Positions 35,301-47,444 of a stretch of 64,000 bases of DNA are shown piece after piece; position 1 is the first letter of the stretch; the number at the start of each line of letters is the position of its first letter. The DNA comes from Tetradesmus obliquus (Eukaryota > Chlorophyta > Chlorophyceae > Sphaeropleales > Scenedesmaceae), in contig CP126192.1 in assembly GCA_030272155.1 (NCBI GenBank), positions 6,482,501-6,546,500 of the forward strand, written 5' to 3'. The notes under the pieces were generated by a model. That model was not told the origin of the DNA and ran no database searches. It saw only the letters and a program-made list of their open reading frames with translations. The translations under genes and the position numbers were made by a program.

Positions 35301-36296
35301 AGCAGCAGAGGTTGTCACAAGGGGCGGAGTATGTCGGGGTGGTGGCACAGAACATTGCTATGCTGTCCAGCGTGCACGTATCGTAGCGCAAGCTGTTGCA
35401 GGCCGTGCTTCATCATCGTCGGATGCGCTCATGTGCGGCTTGGCATGGGCTGATCCGCTGCTTGGATGGTTGCTTCTGGCCATGGGTGCTTTGATCTCGC
35501 AGGCAGTATGCCCCCGCCGCCCCCGCGGCAGCGGCAGGTCAGCAACTCGGGCGCAGGTAGCTTTGTGAGCAGCATCCTGGGCAATGGGCTGCCGCCCCAC
35601 CCGCAGCACCACGGCCACCACCAGCAGCAGCAAGCCGGCAGCAGCAGCAGCCAGCAGCAGCCCCAGGCTCAGCAGCAGCAGCAGCCGCAGATGGTGCCGC
35701 AGCAGCAGCAGCAAGCGCAGCAGCAACAGCATACGGTGCCGCAAATGGTTCCACAGCAGCAGCAGGCTGCGCAGCAGCAGCCGCAGCAGCAGCAGCAGCA
35801 GCAGGCACAGGCGCAGCTCCATCAAGCGCAGGCGCAGCTGCACGCTCAACAGCAGCAGCAGCAAGCGGCAGCAGCAGCAGCTGCAGCAGCAGCTGCAGCT
35901 GCAGCTGCACCACCCCAAGCCCAGCAGCAGCAGCAGCAGGCAGCGCCTGCAGGTCCCTCGCAGCAGCAGCAGCAGGCGGCGCAGCAGCAGCAGGCAGCGT
36001 TGTCGCTGCAGGCGCAGGCTCGCGCGCTGCTGGCTGCCAACGATGCAGCGAGCGAGGACAGCGCGTCAGAAGATGACGACATGATGGGCATGAGCCCCGA
36101 GCTGCCTTCTGGGCTGCTGATGGCAGCAGCAGCAGCTGGCCGGCCCACCGGCATTGCTCCAGGCACAGGCTTCCCGCCAAACGTGTTCCAGCAAGCTTTC
36201 AGGATGCATGCGCAGGGCGCGAGTGTTGTGGCGGCGGGCGGCGCTGCCGTCACCGGCTGGGCGCCGTCTGCGCCAGTCTCTAACCTGGGCAGGTAG
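32307..36296 (+). CDS. AP2/ERF-domain transcription factor
   Basis: Seven exons close in phase: 32307-32594, 32846-33003, 33307-33617, 33919-34196, 34534-34735, 35061-35210 and 35503-36296, giving 726 residues. Residues about 122-182 are one ERF-type AP2 domain split by an intron after [23 protein letters not shown], then [20 protein letters not shown] and [13 protein letters not shown]. The [12 protein letters not shown] strand set contacts DNA (GCC-box-like sites in plants). The rest is low complexity: Ser/Ala N-terminus, His/Gln/Ala after the domain, a basic [10 protein letters not shown] stretch that may act as a nuclear signal, Gly/Met-rich segments, an acidic patch ([12 protein letters not shown]) and a Gln/Ala-rich C-terminal activator-like region of about 250 residues. 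Single-AP2 factors of this size occur in green algae. The start may instead be the in-frame ATG at 32277. The target genes are unknown. Confidence 0.9.
34797..34862 (+). repeat. Echo of AP2 exon 5 end and donor
   Basis: GGACGTGTGCACGCAGCT and the flanking GCGCAGCGTGGACA and ATGGAGGCGGGC repeat the end of exon 5 (34686-34742), including GTGAGTAG after the donor. Three to four mismatches. Confidence 0.93.
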
Positions 36297-36447
36297 TGGG
36301 CGGCTGTGTGTGCAGCTGCGCTGGCGCTGGGTTGCTGCACTGGCACTCGGCATGTCTTGTGTGCACAGCTGCTGCTGCTAACCTTGGCAGGTAGCTGGCT
36401 GTTGTATGTTCAGCTGCGCTGGCGCTGGAGTTGCTGCTGCACCAGGC
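36281..36447 (+). repeat. Duplicated stop-codon region of the AP2 gene
   Basis: The last codons and the following UTR (AACCTGGGCAGGTAGTGGG through CAGCTGCGCTGGCGCTGG) recur at about 36379-36447, with a spacing of about 98 bases. The second copy is beyond the stop. Confidence 0.88.
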
Positions 36448-39400
36448 ACTGCTCAGGCATGCTGTGCAAGGCATATGGGGTGTGCACAGCTGCTGTTGGG
36501 AGATGTGCAGCATCGGGCATGGCATCTGTCGCATGGTGTGATCTGTCGCAGCATCAGGTGTGCAGTGTTGTCGAGGCAAGCTAGCGCCATGCAGCGTCTG
36601 GTGTGCCTTGCGACGCTGCAGCCTTATTGCTGCAGGGTGCACGAGTGAGGGCTGTCTTCATTTGCTGAACTCCTAAGAGAGGTGTGTGTGAAGATTATGC
36701 AGCACTTGGTTGCGCGGTCTGTGTGCTTAGTGTGTGCTTTTGCTTGCACAGGCGTTGTTGCTGCAGCAGCTCAGGGGTTGCTGTGTGTGCATTTGCTTGC
36801 ACTGGTGTGCCCAACTGTAGGCAGCGCAGCATGTTCAAGGGACTGAGTTGGGGTAGGGGCTGGCGGTACGGGTCTGTATTTGTAAGGCGGGAATGGCAGC
36901 AGTTGCACGTATGCTGGGGTGTCCTGCTGCACGGTTGCAGTAAACGCTTGCGCGCCTGTGTCACAGCTGCGCGCACGCGTACCTTGCTGGCGCCACAGCA
37001 GTAGCGTCCGTGGTGTTGTGTTAGGTGATTCTTTGTCAGCAGATGCGGTGCGGCACATTGCCGCCACCAGCAGGCGCACCCTCCTGTTGGGTCACAGGCA
37101 CTGCTGTCATGCCAGTTGGGTGCTGCTTCCACACGTGCATGCCCCTAGCTCGTGCACCTGCCATAGCAATTGAGGCTGCAGTTGATGATGCTGATTGCTG
37201 ACATGCACCCGTGTGTGCATAGTTTCTGGCATGTCAGAGCAGGAGTAGCAGCTATCCGTCGCGCTTTGGTAGCTGGATGTCTCGGGCGATTGTCTTATGT
37301 CAGGTGTGTGTGCAGATGACATGCAAGGCCTCGACACGTTGCCGTTTTCTCAATCTGTCTGCTTTCTTTGCACACGCTTGCAGGACTCTTTGCGTGTGTG
37401 CTCTGCGCGCCATTTGTCAGGGCGTGGTGCGCGTGTATGAGTAGTCGGGGCGTGTGTTACACAGTGTGCATTTGCAGAGATGCTTGCAGGACGATGGCAG
37501 TGATGCTTGCAGGACGATGGTGCGTTGCTGAAATGATGACGATGCTTACGTAAGCACATGTTACGTTATGCTGCAACACAATGATGGCAGTTCCTTACCT
37601 CAGCACCTCATCCCGCCACACAGCAGCAATGCAGCTGTGCATGGCTTGCAGCGCAGCTGTGCGGCGCGCACGCGGCCATGCACGCTGCTTACTTGTCTTG
37701 TGAAGGGCTTCCTTTGACTGCTGTTGTACAGCTGCATAATTTGGCGCATGTGTGCGGCGTGTGCGGTTCCGTGTTGGAAGCTCTTTGTTGTTATGCATTA
37801 CGCTTTGAGCCGTGACGAGATGTACATGTTGGAAGCCTGGGCCCTGTTGTGCATGCATGTTTGAGCTGATCACCAGAGTACGCTGATGTGATGTACGCCA
37901 CCCAGACCATGCGTTGTTGCTGCTTGCTGTGACCGTGTGGATCTCGCCTGCCGGTTGGACAGCGCTGGTTTCATTGTATGCAGATGGCAGTGCGTCTTTA
38001 TGTGGGTCTGTGCAGCTGTTGCAAATGGTGCTGCTGCTGCCCAAAGGAGAGGCAACCTTGCAAGGGTTGTACGCCTGGCTTTGTACGCTGTAGGTTATTC
38101 TTGTGCTGTCCATTGTGTGTATTGGAAACGCTGTCAGTGCGATTGCTGCTTGGGGTGCTGCGTGCTGCTGCTTGACCAGCCGCCGGCCGCCTCCAACTAT
38201 GGGCTCTGTGTTGACTCGGCATTGAAAGGTGTATGCGTGACGTGCCATGCTTAATGATGTGCTGCAGGCGTGTCCTAGTGCCTGCTGCACACAAGACGCC
38301 GCTAAACACAATGGTATGCGCGTATGTGTATGTGATACTCTGTGCGTTATGTATGATACCTTTCCCCTGGCCTATCACGGCCTTGGGAGAGGTTCAGGCG
38401 CGTGTGTCTGAGTGGTTGTATCTCTGCCTTTCATTTGTGTTTCATCGCGCGCAATGACTTACGGACGATGCTGGCAGGGGTGTGTGTCTCACGTATCTGG
38501 CTGGTGCTTCCTCCATGTCTACAACTGTATAAGCCAGACCCTTCAGTGCACGTGCTGCTGCCTTATTATCATGATGCGGGTGGGTTGCATTGTCCAGTAG
38601 TTGCTACCCAGCATCTAATCTTCTGCTGCTAGGCGGTGGACCTGTACTGTGGGTGACAGTCTGGCGGCATGCAAAGCAGGCCGGCGGCTTGCATGCATGG
38701 CGTATGTGTCTGTGTGCAAAGAATGGACCAGCTCTTTCTGGTGCTGCATTGCACCTGCCTTCGGCACACGGCGTTGCGCTTGCTTGTGGTTGCCCCCGTG
38801 AACACTGCTAGTGTGTGCTGAGGGCTTTGGGTGCTCTGCGCTCAGGCTTTCGCGATGCCAGGCGCTGCCTGGTTGGGCAGCAGATGCTGCAACAGCCGTG
38901 GCTGCTGAATGGGACTGCAGATGCCGCTGCTGCTGCGGCTCAGCTGTTGCCATGCAGCAAGCGAAGATCAGATTAGATCAGCGCAGACTGCAATGCATCG
39001 CATGCAGGCAGGTGTGTACAGGACGCTGGCTGTTGGCCTAGTGGCCCCTTTGCAAGGCCGATGAGGCCTCTTGAATGTGCTTGTGGATAGTTTGCAATGC
39101 AATTAATCTGGTTGTGTGCGGTCTGGTTGTGTGCGGCGACAGCAGCATGTCGACAGCGCGGTGCAGCGCCAGGCGCATTGTACATATGTATGCCTGCCAG
39201 CAAACATTGCAGCGCTCGATTGCTCGCTGAAGCGGCATATTGCCGTAGTACTGATGTGTGTGCTGTGGCCTGCGTGCTTCCAGAGGCGCACGGCTCTGGT
39301 GATGTGTGCTAGCTACATTGTACAGCAGCAGAGCCCAGACAGGTCTTCTATCTTCTCTGTTGTCAGTGGCGGCAGTCAGACAAACATGTGGGTCATGGTA

Positions 39401-39785
39401 TCAGGGATTGCGTAATTGACATATACATGTTGACTAGACCGGCAGGACTGTTGGCCAGCCACTGACGAGTGTGAATAGCCTAGTGCCAGGGGGCCGGCGC
39501 GGGCACATGTACATCCATCCGAGTGTGTGCGTGTGCTGCATACGAGTGTGAGAGCAGGTGTTTGCTGGGCAACCATGGCCAGCAAGTTATTTGACAGACG
39601 ACCGACAGCTCATCATTATGATGAATGGTTAGCCTGCCCTGTGTAAGCGCTGCGTAGCACTCGCAGTGGCTGTATTAGACTGCAGTGTGTGTAGCTTCCA
39701 AGCAGGGTTGACTAGTTCCTGACAGCCCCTGTCCAGTGTCGTGTGGTGAAAGAAGGAGGACAGCACAGCAGTGCTGGAGTTCTTG

Positions 39786-39893
39786 TGCTAGCTAGCTAGT
39801 AGCCGCCTATAGGCGACGGGACGCTGTTGCATTGCTGTGATTGGCGGTGGGTGCCGCTCGCATCTGCAGCTAGCTACTAGCTAGTAGCTGCTG
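39786..39893. repeat. Palindrome cluster rich in CTAG
   Basis: GCTAGCTAGCTAGTAGC at about 39788 faces GCTACTAGCTAGTAGC-type sequence at about 39872-39888. Between them is the perfect 12-base palindrome CGCCTATAGGCG at 39803-39814. The arms can form a hairpin of about 12 pairs. Confidence 0.75.
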
Positions 39894-40575
39894 GTGGCCG
39901 AGCTGCTGGATGGGTCAGTGGCTCGGCGGTGGTGATTGATGAGATGACAGGACAGCGCAAGCGTTGCACTTGACAGTTCATAGTACGCGCACGAAGTGGT
40001 TTGGCGGCAGCTCCTGCTGCGGTTCTGCATTCTCGAGCTGTGGGGTAGGCAGCTGAGCTGTGGCTGGTAGGCAGCTATAGCTAGCTGTAGCAAACGTGTA
40101 ACAGTCGGCGAAGCGTACCTGGTGGCTTCTGACTTCTGGAGTGTGACTGTTCATCAACTGCTTGTGCTTCGGTTTCGCTTCATGGTATACAAGATCATTC
40201 TTTAATGATGATTGCCGTGCCATGGCAGAGTCTGCCAGTTTGCCTGGCAGCTGGTGATCCGTGTTCAGCGGCTTGATGGGTGTGCCTATGGCTCCACCCT
40301 AGCAACGCGACAGTGCTTCCATGCCGCATGTTTGGCAAACAATAAACAGTGCATGCAACCACTGCCATCGGTAGTGGACCGGTTGCAACGTGCATCCTGC
40401 AACTAATTACACAGCTGATGTCAATGCGGGTTGGATCAACGCAGTGACTGGCATTACTGCGCCGCGCAGTGGTGTGAGTCACACCTTGAAGGTGCGCAGC
40501 TTTGCATTTACCATGCCCCTTCGGTATCCTGTACCAGGATGGGATACGGCTCCGCAACCGCATTAATTCGTCCTC

Positions 40576-40580
40576 TTACA
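40576..40580 (-). terminator. Putative TGTAA poly(A) signal of TRAPPC13
   Basis: On minus, TGTAA follows the TAA stop directly, and the stop itself is part of another TGTAA. A very short 3'UTR would result. Confidence 0.4.
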
Positions 40581-40981
40581 TTACACCACCAGCACCTGCA
40601 CCTCACGCACACTATCCAGCAGCCGCCCATCCGCCTCAGACACCACCATGAAGTTGGGCAGCCGCAGCCAGCCCCGCCGCAGCGGCAGCAGCACAAAACT
40701 CACGCTGGCGCTCTGCCCCGCCTGCAACCGCGGCAGCCGCTGAATGCGCGGCCCCTGCACTGCTACATCTGGGTGCACTGCGCTGCTGCTGCTGCCCCCG
40801 CCGCTGCTGCTGCTGTTGGGTCCTGAGCTTGAGGCTGACTGCCGGCGCTGCAAGCTGCTGCTGCTGGTATAGCTGGGCGCGTCCGGCTGCTGCTGACCTG
40901 CTGCTGCTGCTGCTGTGTTGGGTGCAGCCAGTGGCAGCTCAGAATACAGCACCAGGAGGGGGCCTGTTGCATGCTGGTGCG

Positions 40982-41015
<34 letters not shown>

Positions 41016-41746
41016 CAGGGTGAAGGTTGCTACAGCAGGCTCTCCCGCTACCAGGTACTCCGAAAACTGCTGCTGCTGCTGCTGCTGCTGCTGCCGTTGT
41101 TCTGTGCCTGCTACTGCTGCTGCCTGACCCAAAGTGCTCCCTCGCATGCTCGTCGCTGCTACTGCTGCTGCTGCTGCTGCTGCTGCTGGCTGCAGCTGTG
41201 TCAGCTGCATCAGCACATCTCGGTGCCAGCCAGCAGCCAGTGTGGACAGTGGCTGAGTCAGCAGCCTGCCTGTCTTGCCCTCAAAGTTGCTCCAATGCAG
41301 CTCCAGCCTCCCCACAGAGCTGCTGCTGCTGCTGCTGCTGCTTGTGGGCGTGCTGGGAGCAGCAGCAGTGTCACTGCTGCCAGCAGGTGCCGCCGCCGCT
41401 GCTGCTGCTGCTGCTGCCAGCTTTGCTGGCAGATGCTGGTGGTCCACCTGCCAGAGGTAGTTGTAACTGCCAGCTGGCGGAACGACCACTAACGGCTCTG
41501 CCTGGCCCTGTAGCAGCGGACCAAGGCTGCTGCCCTGCTGCTGCTGCTGCTGCTGCTGCTGTGTCAGATGCAACTGCTCCAAGCCGTTTAGAACGTCCTT
41601 GTGCTGCTGATGCTGATGCACAGATGGTGCATCTGCTATGTCATGCATCTGCTGCGTGTCATTGTCGCTGCTGGTGCTGCTGCTGCTGCCTTGGTCCTGC
41701 AAGCCGCAGCTGCTGCTAGCTTTGTGGCCAAGCTGTGGCTTGTGCC

Positions 41747-41780
<34 letters not shown>

Positions 41781-43326
41781 ACAGAGATTGAGCTGCTGTG
41801 CTGTGGTGCCAGCTGGCGTAAGCAGCCGCACAGCATGCAGCACCAGCGGCAGCGCTGTGCTGTTCTCAACGCTCACCTCTAGGAAACAGCGCGTGCCTGC
41901 TGCTGCTGCTGCTGCTTTGTCGCTGGCCACCTGCTGCTGGTCAGTGCTGCTGCTGCCGCCACCGCTGCTGCTGGTCCTGCTGCTGCTGCTGCTGCACTGC
42001 TGCACGTGTGGCAGGCAGCGCATGCGTGTGCGCACCGACAGAGGGCTGGCAGAAGACAGCTTGAAAAACTGCACATGGTACTTGCGCTCACCCATATGGT
42101 CTGCAAATGCAGCAAGAAACAGCAGCGGCAATAGCAGCAGCAGCAGCAGCAGCACCCTGATTGGCAGCCTGATGTACGCCTTTGGAATATGCCATTGCAC
42201 GTACTGCTGGTTAAAGGTGTGCCGCGGGATGGCAGTGCACTGATGTGCTGTGGCAGCAGCCCGTCGTGCTGTCAACTAACACTGTTACTGCTCTGCTGCA
42301 CAGGCGCTGCTGTAAGAAACGAGACTACACATACCCGGCCACACACAAAAGCATTCTGCATTCATACAAAACAGCACCCCAGCCCACCTGTGAAGACAGC
42401 AGAAGCCACCAGCTCCACTTGGCCCTGCTCCTTGATATCTGTTGTAACAATGACGTCATGACGCCCGGATGCGGGCAGCCGCGGCAGCGGGCTCGCTGCG
42501 TTGTCATATAACACACCCTTGCTGCCGCCCTCCACTGCACACTCGACTTTGATTGACAGCTGCGACACTGGTGTGCCTCCTTGGTTGCTGAGTGTAAAGT
42601 AGAACACACACGTCTCTGCATTGAAAGATGCATAACGGAGTCTGGTTAGTGGGCTCTTGCAGGAGCTTGTTAGGTGGCAGTTGCAGCTGGATGCAGAAAC
42701 AGTGCTGCCTTCTGTGTCTGGCTTACATGCACAGCGTTAAACCTCTGGGAGGATGGCAGCACTTCAGCACTGTGAGGTAACACGAGATGCATGGTAAGCT
42801 GGAGACATCAGCTTGCAGGAAAGCATGAGGATCCACAGTTGCCATGGTGAAGATGATGTTGAGGGTGTCTGGTGTCGGCTGGCATACAGAAGAGGAAGCA
42901 TACTGTGCAACCACCAGACATGGCAGGCAGCATGCAACCCTGGAGCAGGTTCAATGAGGTGGCATGCCTGCAGGCTGCTGCAAGCAATTACTATGCATGC
43001 TGGTTTGAATGGAGCAATTATTTGAATCAGGGTGACAGGTGCACTGCTTTGCATGCAGCACAAATTGCAGCATGCTACAGCCAGCTGCACTGACCTCCTA
43101 GGTACAACTGGTAGCCCTCTGCAACCAACTCCAATTGGGCAGTAACACCGGCAGCAGCGGTACTGCTGCTACTTGCTGCATCTAAACCGCCGTTAGCTTG
43201 CATGGCTGCTATCAGCTGCCGATCAGGGGCGCTGGAGAGCAGAAACTGGTTGCCCTGCAGGTGTGCCTGCCTGTCTTTGTGCAGCCCAGGGCGATTTGCC
43301 CTGGCCAAACAAAACGAAACACTCAT
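40581..43326 (-). CDS. TRAPPC13: TRAPPC13, TRAPP vesicle-tethering subunit
   Basis: Proposed exons on minus: 43326-43095, 42761-42727, 42613-42388 and 42100-40581, in phase throughout, about 670 residues. TRAPPC13 is a subunit of TRAPP III in animals and plants, acting in Golgi and autophagy traffic. Family landmarks are clear: N-terminal MSVSFCLARANRPGLH; LPSSQRFNAVH; TCVFYFTLSNQGG; RHDVIVTTDIKEQGQVELVA; the best block MGERKYHVQFFKLSSASPLS followed by VRTRMR; SYNYLWQVD; RLELHWSNFEGKTGRLLTQP; and a final beta-rich GWLRLPNFMVVSEADG. Two joints are weak: exon 2 needs an AAG acceptor, and exon 3 a GAG acceptor at 42613 two bases after a better CAG, so a few residues there (an expected VGE) may be missing. 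Poly-Gln, Ala and Ser inserts enlarge the protein beyond the usual 400-450 residues. An ATG at 43350 is an alternative start. Confidence 0.85.
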
Positions 43327-44011
43327 TAATATCACTTTCCGCGGTTTCACGCGGGCCTAGACTATGTTACGGGCGAGCAGCAATCGGGTGCATTTGATGC
43401 CGTGCTATGCTAAGGTTACCAGGCATCACATACAGATGTAGTCCCGTTGCTCAGAATATAGACACATACCATACAAGGCCCTGACCAGCTGTTCAAGCGC
43501 ATTCCACCTGTGTGTCACATGCAGTGTGTCAGGTGGTTGTGGGGTTCTGTCTGTGACACATGTTCAAAGACTCCTTGAACACGGTACTTCAAGGAATGCC
43601 CTTGGTTTAAAGCGTTCAGTTACACGGGCAGAACTTCAACTGCCAAGCAATCGCACAACCACGAGCCAAGCTCTGCAATGCATGCGCAGTTGCCCAGAAA
43701 GTTAAAGAAGTTCATGGCAGCAGCATCTAGTTATGTGAAGTGCACCGCAGACTGCAAGCACACCAGTACCTCGAGCAGCTGTTCGCACGCATGCAAGACA
43801 GCAGGGGTCATGGCGTACATATTGCCAAGACGTCATGCAATTTCAGTGCAAAGGCTCTGCATGCGCCACACCTGGCGCAGGCCCTGTGCTGGCCGGGCCA
43901 CACTGCAGCATGCAAGCAGGCCCGCCTCAACCTACTGCTGCTGCTCCTTGATCTCAACAACACAACGGAGCTTCAAAACGCAGTTGCAAGCTGCCACACA
44001 ACCCTGCCGGC
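43327..44011. other. Intergenic between TRAPPC13 and WBP11
   Basis: 685 bases holding the TRAPPC13 promoter and the WBP11 3' flank. No exon seen. Open frames near 43678-44049 are the complement of noncoding flank. Confidence 0.5.
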
Positions 44012-44180
44012 TCACTCAAACGCGCCCAGGTCTTTCAAGCTGCTCATGAACTCATTCATCTTTGCATCTACACTCGGCGGCGCTGCTGCAGGCTTGGCAC
44101 CAGCAGCACCCGCTGGCTTGGGCTTTCCTGCAGGCGCAACAACAGTCTGCACCATACTGCCCCACTTGCCCACCTGCGCC

Positions 44181-44214
<34 letters not shown>

Positions 44215-46320
44215 GCTGCGCACCCCCAACAGCAGACTTCTGAACTGGCGCCAGGCCAAACCCAGGCCCTATCCGCACTTCCTCACTCGCTAACGCTCTG
44301 CTGCTCTTGCCTGCTGCTCCTGCCGAGCTCGCCGCTGCTGCTGCTGCCGCTGCCTCCCTGCGCACCATCACGTGTGCAGGCACCATACTTGTCAGCGCCT
44401 TGTCTTTATAAGCAAGCGTACGCTTTGCCACAGTGCTGGCGCCTGCAATGGTGGTGGCTCCAGCGCTGATCTTATGATCGCTGCGCTTCGCTGCTGCTGC
44501 TGCTGCTGCCATGCCTGGGGGTGGCATCGGAGGTGGCGGCAGTATGCTGCTGCCGGGGTGTGCTGCTGCTGGCGGCGGCAGCATGCTGCCTGCTGCTGCG
44601 GGCGGCGGCATGGATGGCGGCGGCAGCAGCCCGGCCCCGGGGGGTGGCATGGCTGGCGGTGGCAGCCACGCACCAGGCGGCGGGCCTGCAGGCGGGCAAG
44701 AAACATTGGACGACAGCAGCAGTAATCCTGAGGTCAAAGCTGCACAGCAAATAACGGTTTGACTAGTGAATTCAGGCGTGCCCCACAGGCGTTGCCAGCC
44801 TGGTGTGACCAGCTGGGCACCTCCAACACGCGCTTTCTGTTTGGCGACAGGTGCTAGGACGCATACAAAGCACAGCAAAAGTATTCTGGGGTTGTTCAGC
44901 TAGAGACACGCATGGCTGCACACACAACAACGTTGACATAACAAGCGGCCAGCTGCTCACCTGGTGGCGGCGCCAGCATGCCGTGTGGCATGCCATACGC
45001 GCCAGGCGGCGGCACTGCTGGCGGCGGCAGCACACCCGGCGGCGGGCCAGGCGGCGGCGGCAGCAGGCTGCTGCTGCTGCTGCCATCTGCTGCTGCTGCT
45101 GTGCTGCCTGGGGGGGGCCCTGGAGGGGGCGGCAGCAGCGGGGCACCTGCAGTAGAGCAGCAGGGAGAGCAACAGACAGGGCAGCACAGTGTTGACGTCA
45201 CTCTTGGCATGGACTGGCTAAAGAGCATGACCTCTGCTGCTGCTGCTGCTGCTGATGTGTATATTCAGGACCTGATGATGCCCTTGCAGGAGCTCACAGC
45301 AAACCTATGCACTACGCCTATTACAAGCCGCAAGCTCACGATCTTGCTGCAGCCATAGCTGCAGGCAAGTTGGCTCCAATGTACCAAACACAACAAGGGC
45401 TCGTGCTGCCACACACCTGCTGCGCCAGCTGCTGCTGCTGTTGGTGCTGGTCCTGCAGGCAGCGGTGGGGCGCCTGGAGGGGGTGGCAGGCCAGGCTTGG
45501 GTCCTGCAGGCAGCGGGGGTGGCTTGGGCAGTGGCACACTGCTGAGCCCTGCATGCAGCTGCTTGCCCTCCTCCTCTGCCTGCCTCTTTCTGAACTCCTC
45601 TTCCTGCAAGCAATAAGCCAAGCAACAAGTTGGCGGCAAGTGTAGTAAAGCGGTACGAGGGTTGGGTGGTGGGACATGGATGCTGCACAGGATGCTATAG
45701 GCTGAGTTGCTAGCAGTGAAGAAGCAAGCAATTGAACGGTCGGCAGACACAATGCAGGCATCACGACACATGGATCTCCACACCCGCCAGCAGCTATGAG
45801 TAAGGCCAGGACGCTTTTGTTGATGTGTTTGTGGCAGAGCTATGTGTAAACACTGTTGCCAACCTGTGTTTGCGGAGGGACTATGTATACCCTTCAGCAG
45901 GTGTAACTCGAGGATCCATAACCACAATGAACAATGAACTGCTGCTGGTAGTTTGTGCTGTGCTGTAGTTGCTGCTGCATGGTGCTGCTGCTGTCGCCGC
46001 TGCTGCCACCACGCCCTGCTGCAGCTTTGTGCCTATCCTGTAGACTGCACTGAAGCTCTCACCTTCTGCTTCCTAATTGCGTTCTCGTAAGCCTCCTGCA
46101 CCACTTTCTTGCGCAGCTTCTGCAGCTTGGTGAGCTCCTCATTCTGCTCAATGGAAATCAGCTGCTCCAGCTCCGCTTTCAGATCAGCAGCCAGCGTATT
46201 TTTGTTGAATGCTTCTCTGATGTAGTGCCTCTCTGCCCTGTTTCGCTTGATTTCACGCTTCCTGGCCTGCTTGCGATAAGCATCCGTTGGATTCATCTCC
46301 CTCCCTCCTTTGGTCTTCAT
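44012..46320 (-). CDS. WBP11: WBP11 homologue, spliceosome-associated protein
   Basis: Four minus-strand exons close in phase: 46320-46063, 45603-45417, 45146-44961 and 44685-44012, giving 434 residues. The N-terminus shows the WBP11 domain: MKTKGGREMNPTDAYRKQAR, then RKREIKRNRAERHYIREA and a helix with EQLISIEQNEELTKLQKLRK. The middle is a run of proline blocks (LPPPPGPPPG type) like the WW- and SH3-binding PGR motifs that in animals bind PQBP1. The C-terminal third has the segment that in animals reads VPTALRVRREN, here SMVPAHVMVRRE, and ends with an acidic helix (DAKMNEFMSSLKDLGAF) equivalent to the animal terminus. WBP11 acts in pre-mRNA splicing in the nucleus. A 10-residue Gln run precedes the tail. 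It is shorter than the about 640-residue human protein because the acidic middle is reduced. Confidence 0.9.
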
Positions 46321-47444
46321 GGTGCCTGGTTTGCCGGAAACTACGGTAAAATAAAGGTTTCTTACAACTGGTGCAGCGACAGTGACAGCGCGGAAGCAGT
46401 GGCAGGATGGTGCAGTATCAGTAGCTGGGCTTGGCCTGGTGATGAGATGTTGCTGCGTTGCCGTGCGCTCCTCTAGCCAACTTGTACAGCAATTGCACGC
46501 CACAGTTACCAGAGTTCCGTCTTCATACTATGGCTAGGCTCTGCCAGCCAGTGCCAGAACCCTGGAGCAAGGCACATGTCAGTAACACGTGTCACTTTCC
46601 ACAAGGCAAGTCTGTTGCTTTCTGTGTGCTTGGCAAGCACTGCTTGCTATGCCGGTGTACAGCAAAGTGCAATAGCACTTGATTTTTTTTCTGCATGACG
46701 GCAAATGCTGAGTACCTGCATCCTTCCCTTTGCCTGTGCAGACTGCACTCTAGACTCTAGAGTTGCAACGGTTGCAAGGCAGCTCAGCAGGCTGCCATGT
46801 AAAATGACGAATGTTCCCGTGCTGACAAGTCACTGGTTTGCGCACCACCACAGGCCAGCAAATGACACGTCACCTCCTTCGCCAGCGGGTGTCTGGGGCA
46901 GTTACACAGCATGCACGTCCCCAGGACTGTGACATGTCAACCCTTGCATTCATTTGCGAACATCATGTCTGACAGGGTGCACCCTGCACGTGCCACCTTG
47001 CACTTTGCTGCCAGGCAAAGCTCTGCGCCCACTAGGGCGTATGAACATGCAATCCAGCGACAACACGATGCACATGTGTCTCCATGTACACAAACAAGCG
47101 CACATGTACAAAAGCCAGATGACTGCTGCTGAGGCAGCCCTCGCAGCTGCACCACCAACGCCTAAATGCATCGCAAAGCCACCACCAATTGTAGCAACAC
47201 AACTGGCCAACTTTGCAGCGCCACTGTTGCCACAGGCTGGCAGCATACCCAACACACGTGCATTTGCTGCACGCCCTGCACTTCCTGCAGGGTGAAGATG
47301 CAAAGTAGCTCAATACATGCACCTACACTTCCCAGGCTAAGCAAACAGCCTGAATCCCGGCCCGTCTCATCCCACCACATGCGCCAAACACGTCAGTCGT
47401 GACAATGTGTCACAACATGAGTTATAACATGTTATAGCAAAGAC
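46321..47444. other. Intergenic between WBP11 and the peroxiredoxin
   Basis: 1.1 kb with no supported exon. A T8 run is at 46684-46691. An open frame extends in phase upstream of the WBP11 ATG to 46503, but that part lacks family resemblance, so it is treated as 5'UTR. Confidence 0.5.

Larger units (their letters stand above)
36448..40580. other. Gene-poor 4.1 kb between convergent AP2 and TRAPPC13
   Basis: No exon recognised on either strand. The plus strand is rich in G and T (TGTGTG and TTGTTG words) from about 36.3 to 39.7 kb, like a long 3'UTR or noncoding transcript read on plus. The longest open frame (37595-38311, minus, 238 codons) has no family resemblance and no low-complexity or domain pattern. 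Confidence 0.5.

Noticed and set aside
35539..36180. Ala/Leu-rich open frame on minus opposite AP2 exon 7
   Set aside because: Shadow of the CAG-rich plus-strand coding exon.
37595..38311. 238-codon open frame on minus in the gene-poor tract
   Set aside because: No family resemblance, no splice context, and it is the complement of G/T-biased DNA, which lowers stop frequency on that strand.
41027..41719. Leu/Cys-rich open frames on plus resembling membrane proteins
   Set aside because: Complement of Gln/Ala-coding repeats in the TRAPPC13 last exon.
46321..46503. N-terminal extension of WBP11 by 61 residues
   Set aside because: In frame and open, but homologues begin near the lysine-rich MKTKGG start and the extension shows no similarity.
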